Shown here in pieces: positions 8,600 to 17,374 of a stretch of 64,000 nt of DNA. Every line of letters starts with the position of its first letter. Position 1 is the first letter of the stretch. The notes under the pieces are model-generated. The model did no database searches and had not been told where the DNA came from. It saw only the letters and a program-made list of their open reading frames with translations. The position numbers and the translations under genes are program-made. The stretch spans positions 52,642 through 116,641 of the forward strand of contig NZ_PVTI01000010.1 in NCBI RefSeq assembly GCF_003002895.1, written 5' to 3'. The DNA is from Knoellia remsis (GTDB taxonomy: Bacteria > Actinomycetota > Actinomycetes > Actinomycetales > Dermatophilaceae).

Positions 8600-9573
8600 C
8601 CCGGCTGTCGCACCGTCCGCGCCGGCTGCGCCAGTCGGCGGCGGTGCGGCGCCTCGTCGCCGAGACCCGGCTACACCCGGCCGACCTGGTCCTGCCCGTC
8701 TTCGTGCGGGAGGGCATCGACGCTCCGGAGCCGATCGAGGCGATGCCGGGCGTCGTCCAGCACACACTCGACTCGCTCGTCGAGGAGGCCCGGCGCTGCG
8801 TCGAGGCCGGCCTTGGCGGGATCATGGTCTTCGGGGTCCCCACGGACGACCACAAGGACGCGGTGGGATCCCACGCGGACGCCGCGGACGGCATACTCAA
8901 CGTCGCGCTGCGAGCGGTCCGCGACGCGGTCGGTGACGACCTCGTCGTCATGTCGGACCTCTGCCTCGACGAGTTCACCGACCACGGCCACTGCGGCGTC
9001 CTCGACGACGAGGGTCGGGTCGACAACGATGCGACCCTCGAGCGGTATGCCGCGATGGGCCTCGCGCAGGCGCGCGCCGGTGCGCACGTGCTCGGCCTCA
9101 GCGGGATGATGGACGGCCAGGTCGGCTACGTGCGCGAGGCGCTCGACGAGGCCGGCTTCACCGACACCATCGTGCTCGCGTATGCCGCGAAGTACACCTC
9201 CGCGCTCTACGGCCCCTTCCGCGAGGCGGTGCAGTCGTCGCTGCAGGGCGACCGGGCGACCTACCAGCAGGACCCGGCGAACGCGGTCGAGGCGCAGCGC
9301 GAGATCGAGCTCGACCTCGCCGAGGGCGCCGACATGGTCATGGTCAAGCCGGCACAGCCGCACCTCGACATCATCGCCCTCGCGGCAGAGATTTCGACGG
9401 TGCCGGTCGCGGCCTACCAGATCTCGGGGGAGTACGCCCAGATCAAGGCGGCTGCCGAGCGCGGCTGGATCGACGGCGACCGGGCCGTGATGGAGTCGCT
9501 GCTGCACATCAAGCGGGCCGGGGCGCAGGTCATCCTGACCTACAGCGCCCTCGACGTCGCCCCCCACCTCTGA
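8596..9573 (+). CDS. hemB: Delta-aminolevulinic acid dehydratase (porphobilinogen synthase)
   Basis: 325 aa. Condenses two 5-aminolevulinate molecules into porphobilinogen. The two Schiff-base lysines are visible: Lys199 in YAAKYTS and Lys251 in MVMVKPA. The metal loop reads SDLCLDEFTDHGHCG: Cys123 and Cys133 are kept, but the middle Cys of the classical zinc site is Asp125, a mixture of zinc-type and magnesium-type loops. The start is GTG at 8596, overlapping the hemD stop (GTGA) and giving the family's usual length; the open frame extends well upstream but only through hemD. Last gene of the rex-hem operon. Confidence 0.95.
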   Translation: MTRLSHRPRRLRQSAAVRRLVAETRLHPADLVLPVFVREGIDAPEPIEAMPGVVQHTLDSLVEEARRCVEAGLGGIMVFGVPTDDHKDAVGSHADAADGILNVALRAVRDAVGDDLVVMSDLCLDEFTDHGHCGVLDDEGRVDNDATLERYAAMGLAQARAGAHVLGLSGMMDGQVGYVREALDEAGFTDTIVLAYAAKYTSALYGPFREAVQSSLQGDRATYQQDPANAVEAQREIELDLAEGADMVMVKPAQPHLDIIALAAEISTVPVAAYQISGEYAQIKAAAERGWIDGDRAVMESLLHIKRAGAQVILTYSALDVAPHL

Positions 9574-9605
9574 GCGCGCCGGCAGCGGCCCGGCCGGAAC
9601 AAGCC

Positions 9606-9680
9606 GTCGAGAGTAGGCAGTCGAGAGTAGACAAAAGCAGGGATTCGCTGGCGCGATCCCTGCTTTTGTCTACTCTCGAC
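9606..9680. terminator. 25-bp perfect inverted repeat between convergent hemB and yceI
   Basis: Arms 9620-9644 and 9656-9680 pair perfectly over 25 bp around an 11-nt loop. An extra partial copy of the arm's first 11 bases stands at 9606-9616. The element sits in a 125-nt gap between two converging genes, where a bidirectional terminator is expected, but there is no clear U-tract. It may instead be a mobile REP-like element that has taken on that job. Confidence 0.6.
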
Positions 9681-9698
9681 GGCCGTGGAGGCCGGGGT

Positions 9699-10241
9699 TC
9701 AGGCCTGCTTGGCCAGCTGGACGTCGATGGTGATGGTGATCTTGTCGGAGACGAGCACGCCGCCGCCCTCGACCGCGGCGTTCCAGGTGAGGCCCCAGTC
9801 CTTGCGGTTCACGGTCGCGGTGGCCTCGAAGCCGGCCTTGGTGTTGCCCCACGGGTCCTGGCCGACGCCACCGAACTCGACGTCGAACGTCACGGGCTTG
9901 GTGACGTCGCGGATGGTGAGGTCGCCGGTGAGCTTCTCGCCGTCGAAGGACGTCGAGCGGAAGGTCATGGTCGGCCACTGCTCGGCGTCGAAGAAGTCGC
10001 CGCTCCGGAGGTGGTTGTCGCGGTCCTCGGAGCCGGTGTTGACCGAGGCGATCTGGGCGGTGACCTCGACGGTGGACTTCGTGATGTCCTCGGCGGCCTG
10101 GACGGTGCCCTCGACCTCGGTGAAGGTGCCGCGCACCTTGCTCACCATGAGGTGACGGGCGACGAAGCCGACCTCGGTGTGGGCGGGGTCGACGGCCCAG
10201 GTGCCGGCGGGGAGCTGGGTGGTCGTGGGGGTGGCGCTCAT
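9699..10241 (-). CDS. YceI family protein
   Basis: 180 aa, a single lipocalin-like YceI domain. Characteristic stretches are GTWAVDPAHTEVGFVARHL near the start, NHLRSGDFFDAEQWPTMTF and LTGDLTIRDVTKPVTFDVEF. Family members bind polyisoprenoid or amide lipids; no signal peptide is visible, so this one is probably cytoplasmic. The ATG at 10241 is preceded by AAGGAG eight bases upstream. It is divergent from a MarR regulator across 173 bp and so is probably controlled by it. Confidence 0.85.
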   Translation of the reverse strand: MSATPTTTQLPAGTWAVDPAHTEVGFVARHLMVSKVRGTFTEVEGTVQAAEDITKSTVEVTAQIASVNTGSEDRDNHLRSGDFFDAEQWPTMTFRSTSFDGEKLTGDLTIRDVTKPVTFDVEFGGVGQDPWGNTKAGFEATATVNRKDWGLTWNAAVEGGGVLVSDKITITIDVQLAKQA

Positions 10242-10325
10242 GGGAAAACTCCTTGGGTGAGTGGTGCAGGGGTGGGTACGCATCCGGTACGGCTCGTCCA
10301 ACGAGCGGTCCGCAGCCCATCATTC

Positions 10326-10350
10326 CCGATTTCGTAGATTTTTCAACAAT
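10326..10350. promoter_or_regulatory. A/T-rich candidate operator between yceI and marR
   Basis: An unusually A/T-rich patch for this genome (TTTCGTAGATTTTTCAACAA lies within it) midway between the divergent yceI and marR genes. MarR proteins usually bind A/T-rich palindromes in such gaps; I see only one clear half (TTTTTCAACAA), so this is a weak call. Confidence 0.35.
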
Positions 10351-10414
10351 TAGCCCACGGTCCGATTCGCTGTGGGCCCCGGTCGAGGCGCGGGACAACG
10401 GTTACCATGCCAAG

Positions 10415-10909
10415 GTGGCCGCGGAGGAGGTTCCAGCGACCCGCTGGCTGACGGACGACGAACAACAGGCTTGGCGGGCGTACCTGCGTGCCCACCGTGA
10501 GCTCCAGGTCGCGCTCGACGACGACCTCGCCGAGTTCGGGATGAGCCTCCCGGAGTACGAGTTGCTGTCGATGCTGTCCGAGCAGGAGGGCGGTCGGGCG
10601 CGCATGTCGGTGCTCGCCGACCTCGTCGTCCAGAGCCGCAGCCGGGTGACGCACACGGCCAAGCGCCTCGAGGACCGCGGGTGGGTTCGCCGCGAGCGCA
10701 CCCCGGAGGACGGCCGCGGAGTCGCCATCGCGCTCACGCCCGCCGGCCGCCGCACCATCGAGGCCGCCGCCCCCGTGCACGTCGCGTCGGTGCGCCGCAA
10801 CTTCATCGACCTCCTGACGCTCGAGCAGGTGCAGTGCCTCCACGACGCGTTCGCTGAAGTGCGGGCCCATCTCGTCCCCGGGGCCCGGGCCGACGACGTC
10901 ATCGTCTGA
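10415..10909 (+). CDS. MarR family transcriptional regulator
   Basis: 164 aa. Winged-helix MarR fold: the core [42 protein letters not shown] contains the helix-turn-helix, and the wing is [28 protein letters not shown] at 10415 is chosen because a -10-like TACCAT (10403-10408) ends six bases before it, giving a leaderless message, and because the family domain starts soon after. It is divergent from yceI, its probable target. Ligand unknown. Confidence 0.85.
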   Translation: MAAEEVPATRWLTDDEQQAWRAYLRAHRELQVALDDDLAEFGMSLPEYELLSMLSEQEGGRARMSVLADLVVQSRSRVTHTAKRLEDRGWVRRERTPEDGRGVAIALTPAGRRTIEAAAPVHVASVRRNFIDLLTLEQVQCLHDAFAEVRAHLVPGARADDVIV

Positions 10910-10925
10910 CGGCGACAATGGACGC

Positions 10926-12281
10926 ATGACGTCCAGCCCCTCCCCGAGCACCCACCCCGGCACCACCGACGCCCCCGCCTCCGCCGCCCTCCTCGAGCGG
11001 GCCGCCCGAGTCATCCCGGGTGCAGTGAACTCGCCGGTGCGCGCCTTCCGCGCCGTCGGAGGGACGCCGCGGTTCATCCGCGAGGCGAAGGGTCCGTGGC
11101 TGACCGATGCCGACGGCCGTCGCTACGTCGACCTGCTGTGCTCGTGGGGCCCGATGATCCTCGGCCACGCGCACCCCGACGTCCTCGCCGCCGTCGACGA
11201 GGCCGCCCGCCGCGGCTTCTCCTTCGGGACGCCGAGCGAGAACGAGGTGCTGCTCGCCGAGGAGATCGTCGACCGCATCGAGCCGCTCGAGCAGGTGCGC
11301 CTCGTCTCGTCCGGCACCGAGGCGACGATGAGCGCGGTCCGCCTCGCGCGCGGCGTCACCGGTCGCAGCGTCATCGTGAAGTTCGCCGGCTGCTACCACG
11401 GCCACGTCGACGCCCTCCTCGCCGCCGCGGGCTCCGGGGTCGCCACCCTCGCCCTGCCGGACTCCGCCGGCGTCCCGACCGAGATGACGTCGGACACGAT
11501 TGTCCTGCCCTACAACGACATCGCGGCACTCGAAGAGACCTTCGCCGCGCGGGGACCCGAGATCGCCGCCGTCATCACCGAGGCCGCCGCAGGCAACATG
11601 GGTGTCGTCCCGCCGGCCCCCGGCTTCACCGACGCGCTGCGCCGCATCACCCGAGAGCACGGCGCCCTGCTCATCTCCGACGAGGTCATGACCGGCTTCC
11701 GCTGCAGCCGCGCCGGGTGGTTCGGTCTCGAGGGCGAGGCCGGGTATGCCGCGGGCGCACCGGACATCTTCACCTTCGGCAAGGTCATGGGCGGCGGCTT
11801 CCCGGCCGCCGCCTTCGGCGGCACCGCCGAGGTCATGGGCCACCTCGCACCGCAGGGCCCGGTCTACCAGGCCGGCACCCTGAGCGGGAACCCCGTCGCG
11901 ACCGCCGCCGGCCTCGCCACCCTCAAGGGCTGCACCCCCGAGCTCTACCCGCGGCTCGAGGCGACCGCCCGCACCATCGCCGACGCGGCGAGCGCGGCCC
12001 TGTCCGCCGAGGGTGTCGCGCACACGGTGCAGTGGGCCGGGTCGATGTTCTCGGTCTTCTTCCGCGAGGCGCCGGTCACGAACTACGACGACGCACGCGA
12101 CCAGGACACCGCGGCATACGGACGCTTCTTCCACGCGATGCTGGACGCCGGGGTGCACCTGCCGCCGAGCGCGTTCGAGGCCTGGTTCGTCAGTGGTGCG
12201 CACGACGACGAGGCCGTCGGGGTCATCCTCGACGCGCTGCCCGCCGCCGCGAAGGCGGCCGCGTCCGCCAGCGCCTCGTGA
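10926..12281 (+). CDS. hemL: Glutamate-1-semialdehyde 2,1-aminomutase
   Basis: 451 aa, PLP-dependent class III aminotransferase. Converts glutamate-1-semialdehyde (the HemA product) into 5-aminolevulinate (the HemB substrate). Diagnostic: [31 protein letters not shown], and the PLP lysine Lys286 in [19 protein letters not shown] hexamer (10914-10919) ends six bases before the ATG with no Shine-Dalgarno, so translation is probably leaderless. It is separated from the other hem genes by yceI and marR, matching the hemB/hemL separation in mycobacteria. Confidence 0.96.
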   Translation: MTSSPSPSTHPGTTDAPASAALLERAARVIPGAVNSPVRAFRAVGGTPRFIREAKGPWLTDADGRRYVDLLCSWGPMILGHAHPDVLAAVDEAARRGFSFGTPSENEVLLAEEIVDRIEPLEQVRLVSSGTEATMSAVRLARGVTGRSVIVKFAGCYHGHVDALLAAAGSGVATLALPDSAGVPTEMTSDTIVLPYNDIAALEETFAARGPEIAAVITEAAAGNMGVVPPAPGFTDALRRITREHGALLISDEVMTGFRCSRAGWFGLEGEAGYAAGAPDIFTFGKVMGGGFPAAAFGGTAEVMGHLAPQGPVYQAGTLSGNPVATAAGLATLKGCTPELYPRLEATARTIADAASAALSAEGVAHTVQWAGSMFSVFFREAPVTNYDDARDQDTAAYGRFFHAMLDAGVHLPPSAFEAWFVSGAHDDEAVGVILDALPAAAKAAASASAS

Positions 12282-12331
12282 CGCAGCACCGCTTGAGGGA
12301 ACACTCAGGTTCGTTTGCGACACTGGGACCC

Positions 12332-12991
12332 ATGACCGTGTCCGACCCGAGCGCCGCGCGCACCGTCGTGCACCTCGTGCGGCACGGCGAGGTCGACAAC
12401 CCCGACCGCATCCTCTACGGGCGGCTGCCGGAGTTCCACCTCTCCGCCCTCGGGCGCGAGATGGCCGACCTTGTCGCGGCGCACCTCGCGGGCAACGACA
12501 TCACCCACGTCTACGCGAGCCCGCTCGAGCGCGCCCGCGAGACCGCCGAGCCCATCGCGGCTGCGCACGGCCTCGAGATCGAGACCGAGACCCGGGCCAT
12601 CGAGGCCGAAAACGCGTTCGAGGGGCGCGCGGTCGCCGGCGGCAAGGGGATCTTCCGCGACCCGAAGATGTGGCGCCTCATGGTCAACCCGCTCAAGCCG
12701 TCGTGGGGCGAGCCCTACGCCGACCTCGCGACGCGCATGCAGGCGGCTGTCGACGACGCCCGCGGCGCCGCCCGCGGGCACGAGGCCGTCATCGTCTCCC
12801 ATCAGGCGCCGATCTGGATGCTGCGCCTGGCGATCGAGGGCCGCCGCTTCGTCCACGACCCGCGCCGCCGCCAGTGCACCCTCGCCTCGCTCACGTCGCT
12901 CACCTACGTCGGCGACGACCTCGAGTCCCTCGCCTACAGCGAGCCGGCCGCGGCCCTCCTGCCGATGGCCCATGCAGGAGCCGGCGCATGA
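12332..12991 (+). CDS. Histidine phosphatase (phosphoglycerate mutase-like) family protein
   Basis: 219 aa. The catalytic motif is LVRHGEVDNPDRILYGRLPEFHLS near the N-terminus, with the second His in VIVSHQAPIW. Positional counterpart of Rv0525 between hemL and resA. The substrate is unknown; most relatives dephosphorylate small metabolites. A GACACT hexamer at 12319-12324 ends seven bases before the ATG and no ribosome-binding site is visible. The stop overlaps the resA ATG (ATGA), so it heads the cytochrome c maturation operon. Confidence 0.85.
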   Translation: MTVSDPSAARTVVHLVRHGEVDNPDRILYGRLPEFHLSALGREMADLVAAHLAGNDITHVYASPLERARETAEPIAAAHGLEIETETRAIEAENAFEGRAVAGGKGIFRDPKMWRLMVNPLKPSWGEPYADLATRMQAAVDDARGAARGHEAVIVSHQAPIWMLRLAIEGRRFVHDPRRRQCTLASLTSLTYVGDDLESLAYSEPAAALLPMAHAGAGA

Positions 12992-13626
12992 CCCGACCCA
13001 CCTCACCTTCGTCGATGCCGTATGCCGTCTCGCGCCGGACCGCGCTCGGCGTCGCCTCCATGGCGGGGCTCCTCGCGCTCGGCGCCTGCTCGTCCGACCC
13101 GAACTCCATCGCCGAACAGGCCAAGAAGGGCGACCAGAAGGGCTACATCGCCGGTGACGGCTCGATCGAGCAGATCGCCACCGGCCAGCGCCTCGACCCG
13201 ATCACGCTCGAGGGCGAGACCCTCGACGGCAAGCCCTGGTCGAGCGTGGACCAGCGCGGCAAGAACGTCGTCGTCATCAACCTCTGGGGCTCGTGGTGCC
13301 CGCCGTGCATCGAGGAGATGCCGGACTTCCAGAAGGTCTGGACCGACGTGCAGGCGGAGGGGCTGCCGGTGCAGTTCATGGGCATCGACTTCCGGGAGGG
13401 ACCGGAGCGGGGCGCGGCCTTCGTCAAGGCGCAGGGCATCACCTACCCGAGCCTCACCGACGAGTCGGGCACGCTCATCCTCGCGTTCGGCAAGCAGGCG
13501 CCGACGAGCCCGCCCTCGACGATCGTCCTCGACAAGCAGGGCCGGGTCGCTGCCCGTGCCAACGGCGCCATCAACGCCACGACCCTGCGCGGTCTCATCG
13601 ACGACGTGCTGAAGTCCGAAGGCTGA
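12988..13626 (+). CDS. resA: Thioredoxin-like lipoprotein of cytochrome c maturation (ResA/TlpA type)
   Basis: 212 aa. Signal peptide with SRRT and a hydrophobic core ending in LGAC, so Cys34 is the predicted lipidation site; the twin arginine hints at Tat export. The thioredoxin fold carries C104-P-P-C107 in GSWCPPCIEE and a cis-Pro in TSPPSTIVLD. Outside the membrane it would keep apocytochrome c CXXCH cysteines reduced for haem attachment, using electrons delivered by CcdA, the next gene. Counterpart of Rv0526. Confidence 0.9.
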   Translation: MTRPTSPSSMPYAVSRRTALGVASMAGLLALGACSSDPNSIAEQAKKGDQKGYIAGDGSIEQIATGQRLDPITLEGETLDGKPWSSVDQRGKNVVVINLWGSWCPPCIEEMPDFQKVWTDVQAEGLPVQFMGIDFREGPERGAAFVKAQGITYPSLTDESGTLILAFGKQAPTSPPSTIVLDKQGRVAARANGAINATTLRGLIDDVLKSEG

Positions 13627-13630
13627 CGTC

Positions 13631-14380
13631 TTGACCGACCAGATCGCCTCCGGAGCCCTCCCGATCGCCGTCCTCGTGGCGGCGCTCGCGGGTCTGGTGT
13701 CGTTCGCCTCCCCGTGCGTCCTCCCGCTCGTGCCCGGCTTCCTCGGCTACGTCACCGGGCTGAGCGAGGTGTCGCTCGAGCAACGGTCCAAGGGCCGGAT
13801 GGTGCTCGGGGCAGTGCTGTTCGTCCTCGGGTTCGCCGTCGTCTTCCTGCTCATGTCGATCTTCATCGCCACCCTCGGACGCTCGCTCGTCGAGAACCGC
13901 ACCCTGCTCATGCGCGTCGGTGGCGTCGTCGTCATCGTCATGGGCCTGGTCTTCCTCGGCGTCGGCGCGCGCGCCGGAAGCCAGCGCGAGCTGAAGACCT
14001 CGTGGCGGCCGCGCGCCGGGCTGCTCGGGGCGCCGCTGCTGGGTGCCGTCTTCGGGCTCGGCTGGGCTCCGTGCACCGGGCCCACGCTCGCCGCCGTCCT
14101 CACCCTGTCGGCGTCGGTGACGAACCCGAGCACGGGTCGCGCAGCGACCCTCGCCACGGCATACGCGCTCGGCTTGGGGCTGCCGTTCATCCTCGCCGCG
14201 GCGGGGATCGAACGGTTCGGCCGTGTCTCGTTGTGGGTGCGCCGCCACCAGCGCACCATCCAGCTGCTCGGCGGGGGACTGCTCATCCTCGTCGGCGTGC
14301 TGCTGCTGACCGGCCTCTGGGAGGTCCTGACCCGCTGGATCCAGGCCGAGCTCGTGAGCGGCGTGAGGATGCCCATCTGA
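13631..14380 (+). CDS. ccdA: Cytochrome c biogenesis membrane protein CcdA
   Basis: 249 aa with about six membrane segments. The paired redox cysteines are in FASPCVLPLVPG (first helix) and GLGWAPCTGPTLAAVL (fourth helix), the DsbD/CcdA signature. It carries electrons from cytoplasmic thioredoxin to ResA. TTG at 13631, four bases after the resA stop, is the only sensible start for the N-terminal helix. The stop overlaps the resB ATG (TGATG). Confidence 0.93.
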   Translation: MTDQIASGALPIAVLVAALAGLVSFASPCVLPLVPGFLGYVTGLSEVSLEQRSKGRMVLGAVLFVLGFAVVFLLMSIFIATLGRSLVENRTLLMRVGGVVVIVMGLVFLGVGARAGSQRELKTSWRPRAGLLGAPLLGAVFGLGWAPCTGPTLAAVLTLSASVTNPSTGRAATLATAYALGLGLPFILAAAGIERFGRVSLWVRRHQRTIQLLGGGLLILVGVLLLTGLWEVLTRWIQAELVSGVRMPI

Positions 14381-15969
14381 TGAGCCTGTCGACCCAGCCC
14401 ACCGACCCCGGACGCGACGAGGCGATCACCCAGCCGCGACTCAGCGCCATGGGGTGGCTGCGCTTCATCTGGCGCCAGCTCACCTCGATGCGCACGGCAC
14501 TCTTCCTCTTGCTGCTCCTTGCCGTCGCGGCGCTGCCCGGCTCGATCCTGCCGCAGCGCAACATCGACGCCGTCCGCACGGCGGACTGGATCGCCCAGAA
14601 CGAGACCGCCGGCCCCATCCTCGACAAGCTCGGCTTCTTCGAGGTCTACGGCTCCCCGTGGTTCGCGGCGATCTACCTGTTGCTCTTCATCTCGCTCGTC
14701 GGCTGCGTCGTGCCCCGCTCGCGGCTGCACTGGCGAGCGATGCGTTCGCAGCCGCCACGCGCGCCGAAGCGGCTGGAGCGTCTGCCCGCCCACGCCTCGA
14801 TCGAGGTCGACGGCACCCCCGAGGACGTCCTGCGCGACGCCACGGCCGCCCTGCGGTCGAGCCGCTTCCGCACCCACTCCTACGACGCGACGACGGTCTC
14901 CGCGGAGAAGGGCTACCTCAAGGAGACCGGCAACCTCGCCTTCCACCTCGCGCTCATCGGCGTCATCATCGGCATGGCGTGGGGCTACCTCTTCGGGTGG
15001 CGGGCCGACATCATCCTGCCCGTCGGCGAGTCGATGGCCAACGTCGCCGCCCGCTACGACACCCTCCGACCCGGGCCGTTCGTCGACACGAGCGAGTTCA
15101 AGCCGTTCACGATGACGCTCGAGGACTTCGATGCCGTCTTCGAGACCAAGGTCAAGGGGGAGGGCCAGTTCGGCACCCCGCGCAGCTTCACCGCGCACGT
15201 GCAGTTCACGCCGGAGCCGGGCGCACCGACGCAGAAGTGGGACATCGAGGTGAACGGCCCCCTCGAGACCGGCGGCGGGACGGCATACCTCCTGGGCAAC
15301 GGCTACGCACCGAAGATCACCGTGCGCGACGCGAAGGGCAACATCACCTACTCCGAGAAGACGCCGTTCCTCGCGCAGGACAACGTCTACACCTCGACCG
15401 GTGCGGTCAAGGTCTCCGGCGCCGGGCCCGCAGGCAAACAGCTCGGGTTCGCTGGACTCTTCCTGCCGACGGCGATCCTCGACGAGAAGGGTCCGCGCTC
15501 GGCCTTCCCCGACGCGCTCGAGCCGGCGCTGGCGCTCACGGCGTTCGAGGGCACGCTCTTCCCGGGCGGCCGGCCGCAGTCGGTGTACTCGCTCAACACC
15601 TCCGAGATGACCCAGCTCCAGGACCCCGACGGCAAGGGTCCGCTGCGGATCTGGCTCACCCAGGGGCAGACCTACGAGCTGCCCGGCGGGCGCGGCTCGA
15701 TCACGTTCGACGAGGTCGTACGGTTCGCCGGCATCTCCGTGCGCAGTGACCCGGGCAAGGAGCTCACGCTCGTGTCCGCCCTCGTCGCGCTGCTCGGGCT
15801 CATCCTCTCGTTGACCGTGCGGCGGCGGCGTGCGTTCGTGCGGGTCGCGCCGGGCACAGGTGAAGGCCGTACCGTGGTGACCATCGGCGGACTCGCGAAG
15901 GACGACGACGAGGGCATGGGCGATCAGCTCGAGGACGTCCTCACCCGACTGAAGGAACGACGCACATGA
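14380..15969 (+). CDS. resB: Cytochrome c biogenesis protein ResB (Ccs1)
   Basis: 529 aa. Membrane helices near residues 30-55 (TSMRTALFLLLLLAVAALPGSILPQR), 100-120, 185-205 and close to the C-terminus, with a large outer domain between the third and fourth, as in ResB/Ccs1. With CcsA it forms the system II haem transport and ligation complex. The gene overlaps ccsA by 4 nt (ATGA). It has several CGGCATAC/GTATGCCG neighbours within the operon, like every other region here. Confidence 0.92.
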   Translation: MSLSTQPTDPGRDEAITQPRLSAMGWLRFIWRQLTSMRTALFLLLLLAVAALPGSILPQRNIDAVRTADWIAQNETAGPILDKLGFFEVYGSPWFAAIYLLLFISLVGCVVPRSRLHWRAMRSQPPRAPKRLERLPAHASIEVDGTPEDVLRDATAALRSSRFRTHSYDATTVSAEKGYLKETGNLAFHLALIGVIIGMAWGYLFGWRADIILPVGESMANVAARYDTLRPGPFVDTSEFKPFTMTLEDFDAVFETKVKGEGQFGTPRSFTAHVQFTPEPGAPTQKWDIEVNGPLETGGGTAYLLGNGYAPKITVRDAKGNITYSEKTPFLAQDNVYTSTGAVKVSGAGPAGKQLGFAGLFLPTAILDEKGPRSAFPDALEPALALTAFEGTLFPGGRPQSVYSLNTSEMTQLQDPDGKGPLRIWLTQGQTYELPGGRGSITFDEVVRFAGISVRSDPGKELTLVSALVALLGLILSLTVRRRRAFVRVAPGTGEGRTVVTIGGLAKDDDEGMGDQLEDVLTRLKERRT

Positions 15970-16958
15970 CGAACGAGACCCTGGCGGGCTACTCCAACCT
16001 CGCGCTGTACTCCGCGATGGTGGTCCTCACGCTGTCGATGGTCCTGTATGCCGTGTACCTCGCGGGTCTGCTGCCCGCGCGGGAGTCGGCCAGGGAGTCG
16101 GCCGCCGAGGCGGAGGTCACCGAGCGCGAGCTCGTCGGCGTCGGCGCGGGTGCCGGTGCCTCCGAGCGGGCCGGCCGTGGGGTCGAGGCCGGGCCGCCCG
16201 CTCCCGTCGAGCTGTCCGCGCGAACCCGCAAGGCCGGTGGGATCGCGCAGTCCTTCGCCGTCCTCGGCACCCTGCTCCTCGTCGCGACCGCCGTGCTTCG
16301 CGGACTGTCCGTGCACCGCTGGCCCTTGGGCAACATGTACGAGTTTGGCGTCGTCGCGTCGATGTTCACGATGGTCGTGTTCGTCGTCTGGGCGCTGCGG
16401 CGGGACGTCAAGTGGCTCGGGCTCTTCGTCGTCGGACCGGTGCTCGTCGTCCTCGGCATGGCCCTCACCGTCTGGTACACCGAGGCCTCGCAGCTCATGC
16501 CGTCGCTGCAGAGCATCTGGCTGGCCATCCACGTCACCGTGGCGACGATCTCGGTCGCGCTCTTCGCCGTCGGGTGCAGCGTCGGCCTGCTCTACCTCGC
16601 GCAGCGCCGGTTCGGCCGCTCCCGCGGAGTGCTCGCCGTCCTGCCCGAGCCGCGGGTTCTCGAGCGGCTCACCTACGGGCTGCACATCATCGCCTTCCCG
16701 CTGTGGACGTTCACCCTCATCGCCGGTGCCATCTGGGCCCGCCAGGCGTGGGGCGCCTACTGGAACTGGGACCCCAAGGAGGTGTGGACCTTCGTCATCT
16801 GGGTGGTCTACGCGGCCTACCTCCACGCCCGGGTCACCCGTGGCTGGAGCCGCGAGTCCGCGACGTGGATCGCGGTCGCCGGGTTCATCTGCGTCATCCT
16901 CAACTACGCCGTCGTCAACGTGTACTTCGTCGGCATGCACTCGTACTCGGGACTCTGA
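15966..16958 (+). CDS. ccsA: Cytochrome c biogenesis protein CcsA (haem transport and ligation, CcsB type)
   Basis: 330 aa, about eight membrane helices. The haem-binding WWD-like domain is WGAYWNWDPKEVWTFVIWVVYAAYLHARV near residue 260, and conserved histidines flank it. A charged Glu/Ala-rich loop at about residues 35-75 is longer than usual. Partner of ResB; matches Rv0529. Fifth gene of the phosphatase-resA-ccdA-resB-ccsA operon. Confidence 0.93.
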   Translation: MTNETLAGYSNLALYSAMVVLTLSMVLYAVYLAGLLPARESARESAAEAEVTERELVGVGAGAGASERAGRGVEAGPPAPVELSARTRKAGGIAQSFAVLGTLLLVATAVLRGLSVHRWPLGNMYEFGVVASMFTMVVFVVWALRRDVKWLGLFVVGPVLVVLGMALTVWYTEASQLMPSLQSIWLAIHVTVATISVALFAVGCSVGLLYLAQRRFGRSRGVLAVLPEPRVLERLTYGLHIIAFPLWTFTLIAGAIWARQAWGAYWNWDPKEVWTFVIWVVYAAYLHARVTRGWSRESATWIAVAGFICVILNYAVVNVYFVGMHSYSGL

Positions 16959-16961
16959 GCC

Positions 16962-17270
16962 ATGGCGATGGTTCGCTACTTCATCCTGCGCACGCTGATC
17001 TTCATCGGCTGCCTCGCCGCCACATGGCTGCTGGGTCTGCGCGACCGCGAGGAGCAGCTGCTCGCCGTCGTCATCGCCGCCGTCGCGTCGATGATCATCT
17101 CGGCGTTCGTGCTCCGGCCGTTCCGGCAGCAGGCGTCGGCCGACATCGCCCGTCGCGTCGAGCAGCGCGGCGAGAAGCGCCGCGACGAGGTCAGCGACGA
17201 GGACATCGAGGACGCCGAGACCGCTCGCCGCCCCGGTCAGTCAGCCGGCAGCGACTCCGACTTCCGCTGA
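16962..17270 (+). CDS. DUF4229 family small membrane protein
   Basis: 102 aa: two hydrophobic helices (FILRTLIFIGCLAATWLLGL and LLAVVIAAVASMIISAFVL) followed by a basic then acidic cytoplasmic tail. Similar small proteins follow the ccs genes in many Actinomycetota. Function unknown. It starts three bases after ccsA and is co-transcribed with it. Not essential to the known haem ligation machinery. Confidence 0.75.
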   Translation: MAMVRYFILRTLIFIGCLAATWLLGLRDREEQLLAVVIAAVASMIISAFVLRPFRQQASADIARRVEQRGEKRRDEVSDEDIEDAETARRPGQSAGSDSDFR

Positions 17271-17289
17271 CCCGGCGCACCCAGCCATG

Positions 17290-17347
17290 TCAGTGTCGGG
17301 TTGCGGCTGTCTCACGGTCGGCTGAACCAGCCACACACCGACACTGA
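17290..17347. terminator. Inverted repeat between convergent operons
   Basis: Arms TCAGTGTCGG (17290-17299) and CCGACACTGA (17338-17347), extended imperfectly by GGCTG/CAGCC. It lies between the convergent DUF4229 gene and menA. Probably a bidirectional terminator; no T-run. Confidence 0.5.
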
Positions 17348-17374
17348 GCGCCACTCACTCGGGGTGGAGTGCAC

